Source: Bacteroidota bacterium
Lineage (GTDB): Bacteria; Bacteroidota; Bacteroidia; Bacteroidales; FEN-979
DNA: 64,000 bases
Direction of reading: 5' to 3'
NCBI GenBank assembly: GCA_026391835.1
Contig: JAPLDF010000015.1
Location: forward strand, 62,001-126,000
Part shown: in pieces, positions 57,651 through 64,000 of the stretch
Layout: every line of letters begins with the position of its first letter
How positions within the stretch are numbered: the first letter of the stretch is position 1
Translations under genes and position numbers: made by a program
Notes under the pieces: model-generated
What the model was told of the DNA's origin: nothing
The model's input: the letters and a program-made list of their open reading frames with translations, nothing else
Database searches by the model: none

Positions 57651-59129
57651 ATGGATTTCAACAACACCGTCTTCCTGTTTTTATTTCTCCCGGTATTCCT
57701 GGCAATATATTACATTGCCCCCGGGAAGCTTAAAAACGTGGTGCTGATCCTCTTCAGCCTTGTTTTCTATACATGGGGCGACAATATCCTGGTCCTGCTG
57801 CTCCTGGCATCCGCAATCCTGAATTACCTTGGCGCAAAATTTATCAGGAGAGGGAACCGGGTTGCCGGTTTGACGGCCATGCTCATTTTCAATATCGCAA
57901 TCCTGGGGTATTTCAAATATTACAATTTTGGCGTGGATTCGCTGAACAGCATCCTGCGAATGTTTACCGGCAACGGGGCGGCCCTGCACCCGGTTGCGGA
58001 TCTTGTGCTGCCCCTGGGCATCAGCTTTTACACCTTCAGGGCCATCGCCTATGTGCTGGATGTTTACAAAGGCAAAACGGAGCCCTCCGCCAATTTTCTC
58101 GAATTCTGCACATGGTTTACCTTGTTCCCCCTGGTTTCGGCAGGCCCGATTGTCCGCTATGCCGACATCCGTGATCAACTGGCCGTTAAAAACATAAGCG
58201 CCGACCGCTTTACCGAAGGCGTTGCCCGCTTCATTACCGGACTGGCAAAGAAAGTACTGATTGCCGGCACTTTCTCTGCCATTGCACAATATGTGTTTGC
58301 AACGCCGATGATCCGACTGTCAATGGCAATGTCATGGACCGGTATTATTGCTTTTACCCTGGAGATCTATTTCGATTTTTCCGGCTATTCAGACATGGCC
58401 ATCGGCCTGGGAAAGATGATGGGATTTGACTTTAAGGAAAACTTTAACTACCCTTACGCCGCCAGGAATATCCGTGAATTCTGGCGCAGGTGGCATATCT
58501 CTTTGTCAACCTGGCTGAGGGATTACCTGTTCCTTCCGATGGCCTATTCACTCTCACGGAAGTTAAAAAACGATACATACTTGCATATTAAAACCGATAA
58601 ACTCATTTATATTGTCGCCACCCTGGTCACTTTTCTTACCTGCGGGCTATGGCATGGCGCCGCATGGACATATGTTGCCTGGGGCTTTTATTTTGCGGTT
58701 TTCCTGATCCTGGAACAACTGTTCCTGGGAAGGCTTCTTAAAAAACTGTGGATTCCGTTTCAGCATCTTTATACCATGCTTGTTGTGACCTTCAGCTTTG
58801 TCATTTTCAAATCTGCCAGTCTGCCTGATGTATTTGTGTATTTCGGAAGGATGTTTTCGTTTTCTCCCGGCGGACCTGCGCTTAACAGTTACATCCGGTT
58901 TTACAGTTTCAACAGGGAAACACTCATCATGACCATTGCTGCCATCATCTTCTCAACGCCGGTATATGGCTATTTGCGGGCCTATGCCGGTACTCCGGGG
59001 AAAAACAGGGTTGCGCTCGGTAACCTGATGAATGTTACTGCCATCCTGATCCTGGGAATCCTGTTTATCGTCAGCCTTTCTTACCTGGCTTCCCATACCT
59101 ATAATCCATTTATCTATTTAAGGTTTTAA
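57651..59129 (+). CDS. MBOAT-family O-acyltransferase (AlgI-like)
   Basis: The 492-aa protein has 10-12 transmembrane helices and the AlgI/DltB-class landmarks: VFYTWGD near the start, PLGISFYTFRAIAYVLDVYKG, FPLVSAGPIVRYAD, FDFSGYSDMAIGLGKMMGF, NIREFWRRWHISLSTWLRDY and the catalytic histidine in CGLWHGAAWTYVAWG. These enzymes pass acyl groups, usually acetyl, across the membrane to a periplasmic partner. The stop overlaps the next start (TAATG), so the AlgX/AlgJ-like partner is co-translated, as in alginate and cellulose acetylation systems. Confidence 0.94.
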   Translation: MDFNNTVFLFLFLPVFLAIYYIAPGKLKNVVLILFSLVFYTWGDNILVLLLLASAILNYLGAKFIRRGNRVAGLTAMLIFNIAILGYFKYYNFGVDSLNSILRMFTGNGAALHPVADLVLPLGISFYTFRAIAYVLDVYKGKTEPSANFLEFCTWFTLFPLVSAGPIVRYADIRDQLAVKNISADRFTEGVARFITGLAKKVLIAGTFSAIAQYVFATPMIRLSMAMSWTGIIAFTLEIYFDFSGYSDMAIGLGKMMGFDFKENFNYPYAARNIREFWRRWHISLSTWLRDYLFLPMAYSLSRKLKNDTYLHIKTDKLIYIVATLVTFLTCGLWHGAAWTYVAWGFYFAVFLILEQLFLGRLLKKLWIPFQHLYTMLVVTFSFVIFKSASLPDVFVYFGRMFSFSPGGPALNSYIRFYSFNRETLIMTIAAIIFSTPVYGYLRAYAGTPGKNRVALGNLMNVTAILILGILFIVSLSYLASHTYNPFIYLRF

Positions 59130-60265
59130 TGGAAAAAACCAGATCCCACCGGAGCCTTGTCCTGGCAATCCTGTTCCTGGTCATCCTGGGCTGCCCGCTA
59201 TTGTTGCAGGTTAGCGGTTACCAGTTTAAAGGGATCGCAGCAGAAAACAGGGCGAAGGCAAAATTTCCCGTTTTTGAAATGAAAAAACTGGTTGGATTCA
59301 ACAATGACATTGGCATCTACTTTGCCGGTCTTAACGATTATTTCAAAGATAATTTTGCTGTCAGGGATGTATTGATTTGGTTGTACTGTAAGATTAAACT
59401 CGGCGTGTTGAACACGCCACCTTTTCCCGAAAGAGTCGTCATCGGCCGGGAAGGATGGATGTTCCTTGGCGATTTATCCTCAAATGCCATTTCCGAAACC
59501 AAGGGGATCATAAATTTCAATGAGTCGGAACTGAACATGATCACAAGAAATTTTTCACAGAGCATCAGTTTTTTCGACAGTGCCGGGATTTGCTTTTACC
59601 TGGCAGTCGCCCCTGAAAAAAGTACGGTATACGGAGATTACCTGCCGATTCAAAAATCGAAGCGCCCGACAAAACTTGAGCAGGTCAAAAAGAGGTTGCA
59701 AACCATCGGCTGCCCGGTTATTGACATGAAAGACAATTTTAAGCAGCTGCTGAATCCGCTCCTTTTTTATAAAACCGATTCACACTGGAACGAATTCGGT
59801 GAATTCAATGGCTATCAAACCCTCATGCAGCGGCTGAAAAGCGATTATCCCGGCCTGGCTGTCTTGCAGGTTGATGATTTTGTAATCGATACAACCTTTA
59901 ATTACCAGGGGGACAATGCGAGGCTGCAGTTTATACCCGGAACCGACCGCAAATATGAGTTCTCAAAACACAAGGGTTATGAGGTAGCGGAATTGGAGAA
60001 ATCCTACCAGGTTCCGGAATCTTACCATTGGAATCCGGCAACGTATGAGCGCCGCTTTGGCAATCAAAAAAAAGAGTTGAAAATTCTCATCTTTCATGAC
60101 TCCTTTTTCAGGGAATTCCCAAAATTTCTTTCCCCGGGTTTCAGGGAATCCGTATTTATCTGGTCAGTTTGGAATAAAAAGATCATTTTAACCGAAAAGC
60201 CGGATATCGTTATCTTTGAGACCGTCGAAAGGAATCTCGAACTTTTACTCTATCCGTTGAATTAG
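59129..60265 (+). CDS. AlgX/AlgJ-like SGNH O-acetyltransferase
   Basis: The 378-aa protein has an N-terminal membrane anchor (LVLAILFLVILGCPLLLQVSG) and a periplasmic SGNH-like domain. The block ERVVIGREGWMFLGD is typical of AlgJ/AlgX, the catalytic Asp-His pair is in YKTDSHWNEFG (near residue 215) and the nucleophile serine in IFHDSFFREFPKF near residue 322. It would transfer acetyl from the MBOAT partner to a polysaccharide. The start codon overlaps the MBOAT stop by one base. It is the last gene of the operon. Confidence 0.9.
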   Translation: MEKTRSHRSLVLAILFLVILGCPLLLQVSGYQFKGIAAENRAKAKFPVFEMKKLVGFNNDIGIYFAGLNDYFKDNFAVRDVLIWLYCKIKLGVLNTPPFPERVVIGREGWMFLGDLSSNAISETKGIINFNESELNMITRNFSQSISFFDSAGICFYLAVAPEKSTVYGDYLPIQKSKRPTKLEQVKKRLQTIGCPVIDMKDNFKQLLNPLLFYKTDSHWNEFGEFNGYQTLMQRLKSDYPGLAVLQVDDFVIDTTFNYQGDNARLQFIPGTDRKYEFSKHKGYEVAELEKSYQVPESYHWNPATYERRFGNQKKELKILIFHDSFFREFPKFLSPGFRESVFIWSVWNKKIILTEKPDIVIFETVERNLELLLYPLN

Positions 60266-60278
60266 ACAAAGACAGCTG

Positions 60279-60339
60279 CCCGGGAATATGATGCCATTAA
60301 ATTCAAATCCTTTTTCCTGAAATATTTTATAATTCCCGG
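60279..60339. other. Inverted repeat between convergent genes
   Basis: CCGGGAAT (about 60280) and ATTCCCGG (about 60332) form an 8-bp inverted repeat 45 bp apart between the AlgX-like gene and the convergent GT2 gene. The loop is A/T-rich. It may help terminate transcription from either side. Confidence 0.35.
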
Positions 60340-60348
60340 CCCCGGTGA

Positions 60349-61263
60349 TTATTTATTAAAATTCATCAGGTGTTTGAATTGCTTTTTATCTATCTGGACA
60401 ATGGTATCAAGGATCAGCCCGCAGAACAGGCAGAGCAATGCGGCGATCATCAACCCGGATGCCAGGATGGCGGAAGGCACCCTGTAAACATATTTGAATT
60501 CAACATATTCTAATATCGGCCTGATGCCCATGGCCACCCCCAGGAGAAACAGGATGCCGGCAATGGTGCTGAAAAAGATCATCGGCTTATAATACCTGAA
60601 CAGGTTGAACATGGTTTTCAGAACCTTGAACCCATCGGAGAAGGTGTTCAGCTTTGATTCGCTGCCGGTAGGCCTGTCCTGGTAGTTGATGGGTATTTCG
60701 TGTATCCTGAACCCGTGATGCAGACTGAATATGGTAATTTCCGTTTCCAGCTCAAACCCTTCAACGAGCGACGGGTAGTTTTTTACAAATTTCCTTGAAA
60801 AAACCCTGTAACCGCTTAATATGTCCTTCAGGGATGCATTGAATAAAAAATTGATCAGTTTTTTGATCAACTCGTTTCCGGCGCCATGAAATTTCCGCTT
60901 GTTTTCTTTGGCATACGATGCGTTCGACAGCCGGTCGCCAACTACAATGTCCAGGTTCCGCGAGATCAGCAATTCGATCATGTGGCTGGCAGTATCGGCC
61001 GGGTAGGTTGCATCACCATCGACCATCAGGTATATATCGGCCTCAATGTCGGTAAACATCCGCTGAACAACATTGGCCTTTCCGCGGTTATATTCTTTAA
61101 CAACGACAGCACCGGCATCGGTGGCAATCTGAAAGGTATCGTCTGTTGAATTATTATCGTAAACATAAATGGCAGCAGACGGCAGGGATTTCCTGAAGTC
61201 GTCAATGACTTTTTTGATTGTCCGGGCTTCATTTAAACAGGGGATCAGGACGGCAATTTCCAT
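60349..61263 (-). CDS. GT2-family polyprenol-phosphate glycosyltransferase
   Basis: The 304-aa protein has IPCLNEARTIKKVIDDFR, the aspartates in LMVDGDATYPAD, FSRKFVKNYPSLVEGFELE and two C-terminal transmembrane helices. It is a second DPM/GtrB-type enzyme, with about the same architecture as that at 50691-51629 but clearly different sequence. Its start overlaps the stop of the preceding (truncated methyltransferase) gene in an ATGA, so the two are translationally coupled. It converges on the AlgX-like gene. Confidence 0.9.
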   Translation of the reverse strand: MEIAVLIPCLNEARTIKKVIDDFRKSLPSAAIYVYDNNSTDDTFQIATDAGAVVVKEYNRGKANVVQRMFTDIEADIYLMVDGDATYPADTASHMIELLISRNLDIVVGDRLSNASYAKENKRKFHGAGNELIKKLINFLFNASLKDILSGYRVFSRKFVKNYPSLVEGFELETEITIFSLHHGFRIHEIPINYQDRPTGSESKLNTFSDGFKVLKTMFNLFRYYKPMIFFSTIAGILFLLGVAMGIRPILEYVEFKYVYRVPSAILASGLMIAALLCLFCGLILDTIVQIDKKQFKHLMNFNK

Positions 61264-61703
61264 CAGGATGGTTCTTTATTGATGAGGATCAGTATATTGC
61301 TTGGCCAGTAAAAAAGTTTCACATGGCTGATGTGATGATCGTTCAGTGATAGTTCATTGAGCATTTTCTTCAACAATTTCTTTGGCAGTAAATTCAAATG
61401 CTCCTTGTGGGAAAAATATTCATAACCCATGCGCTTCAATATTGAACCGTACAATTTCTGCGGCAGCCAGTGCAATTTGGGAAGGGCGGTGATCTTTCCC
61501 CGGTTTACCGAATATTCTTCAATAAAATTTGACGACGACAGGCCTGCATCAGCCGTAACCCCCACATCAAGCAGGTTGTTGTATGAATCTTCAGGTAAAC
61601 AGCTATGAAATATCTGCAGCATCTCAAGCCATTTTTTCAATGCCAGCCTGTCCAGGAAACCATGACCTTCCAGGGTCGAATACATAGCACTTTTTAGTTC
61701 CAT
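61263..61703 (-). CDS. Internally deleted methyltransferase-like protein
   Basis: The 146-aa protein looks like a class I methyltransferase with its middle removed. Residues 40-60 show motif I-like YNNLLDVGVTADAGLSSSNF. Residues 75-115 show LPKLHWLPQKLYGSILKRMG and FSHKEHLNLLPKKLLKKML, a C-terminal block seen in full-length homologues of about 230-240 aa. The expected post-motif region (acidic motif II, SNAVIEH-type motif) is absent. The frame is intact, so it is either a recent in-frame deletion or a specialised short form. The GT2 gene is coupled to its stop. Confidence 0.6.
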   Translation of the reverse strand: MELKSAMYSTLEGHGFLDRLALKKWLEMLQIFHSCLPEDSYNNLLDVGVTADAGLSSSNFIEEYSVNRGKITALPKLHWLPQKLYGSILKRMGYEYFSHKEHLNLLPKKLLKKMLNELSLNDHHISHVKLFYWPSNILILINKEPS

Positions 61704-61821
61704 TTTATTTTTTCATAATGATTACCTCAGGTATCCAAAATAACATTATGAAACCTGGTACTGATGTTAACCATATTGACTTCGATATATATCAAACAGC
61801 AAAAATAGCGCGCAACCAGTG

Positions 61822-62592
61822 TTAAACGCTTTTCTGACTCACCACAACCTCGATCAGTTCGGCCCTGATCCCGTAGTCAAGGTTGTCAATATACTCAATG
61901 GTTGTTTCCAGCCCGCTTTTCTCCCTTATAAAGTCAACAATATCAAACCCCCAGTGCATGGTCACAGCCGAACCGTTGGGGTCAACCGGGTTTTCATGCC
62001 ATTCGGGTGTTTTCAGGAAAACAGGATTGTTGTCCTCTCCTTTAACCGCCCATATTTCGGTAGGTTTATTCCTTCTGATCAATGGAACGGTAAATATGTG
62101 AGCCCCTCCTTTCTTCAGCGTCCTGGCGATTTCAGCAAAAGCCTTTCCCGGGTCGTAGAGGTGTTCCATCACATCCTGTGTGACAACCAGGTCAAAGGAT
62201 TCGTCGGGGAATGTCTGATTTTCAAGGTCCTGGTTCTGAAAATCACCGACCATCGTTCCGAAAGGTTTGTCTGGAAAGTATTGGGAGGGCACATAGTTTC
62301 TTGCGCTGTTCTGCAGTTTTAAACTGGCTCCGCTTTGAGATGGCGACGATTCGTGAATGTCAAAACTCCGCCAGGCCGGGTAATACAACTCAATGATCAG
62401 CATGAGCGCACGTTCGCGGGGAACCGATAAACAGTTGCTGCATCTGAATGAATCGCGCAGCCAGCTGTTGTATGACTGGAACGTCACATCCTGGTCGCAG
62501 CAGGTACAGTGGCCCTTATGGGAAAAATAGAACCCGTCGGGCAGGAGAAAATCCAATGCTTTGTCCCTTATATTTTTTATCAACTCGTTCAT
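61822..62592 (-). CDS. SAM-dependent methyltransferase with N-terminal zinc-binding cysteines
   Basis: The 256-aa protein has cysteine pairs CTCC (near residue 29) and CSNC (near residue 51), probably a zinc ribbon, then a Methyltransf_11-type domain. The SAM-site region is unusual: motif I is replaced by SFDIHESSPSQSGAS, while ESFDLVVTQDVMEHLYDP and LKKGGAHIFTVPL are well conserved. Such zinc-ribbon methyltransferases are common in O-antigen and capsule loci. The substrate is unknown. It is 118 bp upstream of the truncated methyltransferase gene. Confidence 0.82.
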   Translation of the reverse strand: MNELIKNIRDKALDFLLPDGFYFSHKGHCTCCDQDVTFQSYNSWLRDSFRCSNCLSVPRERALMLIIELYYPAWRSFDIHESSPSQSGASLKLQNSARNYVPSQYFPDKPFGTMVGDFQNQDLENQTFPDESFDLVVTQDVMEHLYDPGKAFAEIARTLKKGGAHIFTVPLIRRNKPTEIWAVKGEDNNPVFLKTPEWHENPVDPNGSAVTMHWGFDIVDFIREKSGLETTIEYIDNLDYGIRAELIEVVVSQKSV

Positions 62593-62767
62593 TTTATGTA
62601 TGTATTATTGGGGTCGTCTCAAAAGTCAATTTCAAGTGATCCTCTGTTTTTCAAAACTGCATTCCCAGATGTACATTCGTATGCCGGTTCAATATTACCA
62701 ATTATTTATTGATCAGGACCATACCTCACGGCTTTTATTTCCGTACAACATATTCAAACCCATCCTT

Positions 62768-62949
62768 AAGCCCTGCAAGGGCTTGATTTTAATAACCCCG
62801 GGTGAAACCCGGGGTAGATGAGCATCAACAACTTTCAGCCCCGACAGGGGTTGAATTATTTGAGATTCAACCCTTTCAGGGTTGATGTGCGTGCGGGGTC
62901 CTGCCACGGGCTTCACCCGTGGTTATTTATCTTAAGCCACTTCGTGGCT
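62768..62949. repeat. Cluster of six palindromic hairpins
   Basis: Six hairpins in 182 bp: AAGCCC(5)GGGCTT at 62768-62784, CCCCGGGT(3)ACCCGGGG at 62796-62814, CCCC(4)GGGG at 62839-62850, TCAACCC(5)GGGTTGA at 62867-62885, CCACGGG(5)CCCGTGG at 62904-62922, and AGCCAC(3)GTGGCT at 62935-62949. These are REP/BIME-like in nature. No transposase is adjacent. The rest of the 411-bp gap from 62593 to 63003 holds nothing identifiable. Confidence 0.9.
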
Positions 62950-63003
62950 AGGCGTTAACAAATATCCTGCGTCAGTTAATAGGTTAATTGCATTTAACCA
63001 GGT

Positions 63004-64000
63004 TTAATGCTGCTCCTGGTAAAAATTAATCGAAGCTTTCCGGGGATTATCAATTCTATATATGATGATTGAAGTATCGCCCCGAACTTCGGGAAACGAT
63101 TTTTCAATGGCATATGTAACATCAAATTCCGACAAAAAACGCCTGAACGTGCCGTTTACAGTCGACACATAATAGACCGGGAAATACAACGACTTGATTT
63201 CAGGCCCGGTACTGGCTGCGATTTGGGCAAATAATGCAACATAATCACTCCTGACAGTCGTATAATCCCTTTTAATAAATTTTCCCAGCCAGCGGTCGTC
63301 GACGCAGTAATGCCCCTTGCTTAAAAAATAGAGCTGGCTCGTAAACCCCCAGTCAATGGCCACAACATTCTCCGGGATGATCTTTTTCGTATCCAGGTAA
63401 TCCTTTAACTTATAAATGGACGCGGAAAAATATCCCTTGCCCCTTGTAATATTAATTCTCTGGATTTTTTTATTTGACACAAAAAAATTAAGACCAATGA
63501 AGGCAACCAGCAACAGGTAGATTGGTATGCGGCCATATCGCGACGGCAACATTTTACTGCCGATGATGATCATGGATATTACCGACAATTCCCAAAAAGG
63601 AATGGTGTACGCGTAATGCCCGATCCGGGTGGTATTTGGCGAAAGCAGGATGCTGAACAACACAATAAAAAGTGTCAGGAAAACAAACAAATGTTGTTTA
63701 TTCTCCCCGGGATTTTTCTTCCGGATTACATTAAAAATTGTAATACCGGTAAATATTGCAATGAAAACAAATATGATAAAATACAACGCAAAATACCTGT
63801 TGTAGAACAAGGGGATGTTGGTGATCTTTATGCTGATATCGTGGTAGAACCCGGTATCCGTTTCAAGGTCGATTTTGTACTTCAGGTTGTATTCGGCAGG
63901 ATAGAAGATCTTTGTTACGATGGTTTTAACCGCCGGGAAACCTGCAGATATATTATAATAGATGTGATTGAACAGGCCTGCCGCCATGGCTAAAAACACG
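63004..64000 (-). CDS. Polytopic membrane protein, C-terminal part (partial)
   Basis: The frame is open to the window edge, so the start may lie beyond 64000; at least 331 aa are present. Several transmembrane helices occupy the N-terminal half (YFALYFIIFVFIAIFTGITIF, FVFLTLFIVLFSILLSP, a helix after GRIPIYLLL), followed by a soluble C-terminal domain with WGFTSQLYFLSKGHYCVDDRW. This resembles the C-terminal region of dolichyl-phosphate-mannose-type GT-C transferases (PMT/GT39-like). The sequence is visibly more A/T-rich than the 5-15 kb region. Given the missing N-terminus, the family call is tentative. Confidence 0.6.
   Translation of the reverse strand, partial: VFLAMAAGLFNHIYYNISAGFPAVKTIVTKIFYPAEYNLKYKIDLETDTGFYHDISIKITNIPLFYNRYFALYFIIFVFIAIFTGITIFNVIRKKNPGENKQHLFVFLTLFIVLFSILLSPNTTRIGHYAYTIPFWELSVISMIIIGSKMLPSRYGRIPIYLLLVAFIGLNFFVSNKKIQRINITRGKGYFSASIYKLKDYLDTKKIIPENVVAIDWGFTSQLYFLSKGHYCVDDRWLGKFIKRDYTTVRSDYVALFAQIAASTGPEIKSLYFPVYYVSTVNGTFRRFLSEFDVTYAIEKSFPEVRGDTSIIIYRIDNPRKASINFYQEQH

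Noticed and set aside
57681-58289. 202-codon minus-strand open frame
   Set aside because: It is antisense to the MBOAT gene, and no operon partner or motif supports it.
62609-62632. Possible insertion sequence end (GGGGTCGTCTCAAAAGTCAA)
   Set aside because: The word resembles the ends of some insertion sequences, but no inverted partner or transposase fragment lies in the window.

Overview
The window looks like a chromosomal segment of a Bacteroidota bacterium. Five complete proteins and one fragment end in T9SS (type IX secretion) C-terminal sorting domains. At least ten genes are preceded by the Bacteroidota -7 promoter element TAnnTTTG, some with TTG/TTTG about 17-20 bp upstream. Strong Shine-Dalgarno sequences are rare. 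The gene families fit the same phylum: GH92, MbnP, alpha-2-macroglobulin with PBP1C, and SDR-type threonine dehydrogenase. The species cannot be named from this sequence. No rRNA, tRNA, CRISPR array, phage or complete transposase was seen.

Layout. (1) 1-4.7 kb: tandem T9SS cargo proteins. (2) 4.7-15.3 kb: a molybdenum/sulfur respiration island. It holds an FNR-like regulator with candidate Fe-S cysteines, a MobB-like NTPase, a TauE/SafE exporter, a ModE-like regulator, a PsrABC/PhsABC-type molybdoenzyme, a split YeeE/YedE thiosulfate permease, an unusual rhodanese whose only cysteine is its last residue, MobA, DUF302, OsmC and a methyltransferase. An SQR-like flavoprotein with a 53-aa satellite ORF (18.4-20.1 kb) extends the sulfur theme. 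(3) 15.4-17.2 kb: a T9SS protein with a CxxCH motif. (4) 20-29.6 kb: PAP2 phosphatase, MbnP, PBP1C and alpha-2-macroglobulin on the minus strand. (5) 29.7-40.6 kb: RRM protein, beta-propeller T9SS protein, OB-fold lipoprotein with PepSY protein, nucleoid-associated protein overlapping a GH92 mannosidase, subtilase, and a GT-C/TPR membrane protein. (6) 40.6-43.1 kb: an NRAMP-like transporter with altered metal-site residues, co-transcribed with a PRC/MgtE-N/CBS protein, probably a magnesium system. (7) 43.4-49.6 kb: threonine dehydrogenase, DUF2235 hydrolase, a PQQ-propeller/ABC transporter operon and DUF1697. (8) 49.7-64 kb: an envelope-glycan region. Its core is a six-gene plus-strand operon: membrane phosphatase/sulfatase-fold enzyme, NoeA-like methyltransferase, YIDPGTGS small membrane protein, a second-type YidC, MBOAT acyltransferase and AlgX/AlgJ-like SGNH protein. 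It is flanked by GT2 glycosyltransferases, a flippase-like protein, methyltransferases and a polytopic membrane protein cut by the window edge.

How they work together. The sulfur island reads as an anaerobic reduction module: reductase subunits, cofactor maturation (MobA, MobB-like), metal and oxygen regulation (ModE-like, FNR-like), sulfur-compound import/export and sulfur handling. The 52-60 kb operon reads as a machine that modifies an envelope polymer, probably by O-acetylation, with a dedicated YidC paralogue whose presence there is unexplained. Intergenic gaps are unusually rich in structured repeats: a dispersed 75-95 bp imperfect palindrome in three copies, a MITE-like element, a cluster of six hairpins, and several 8-bp and 11-bp tandem arrays.
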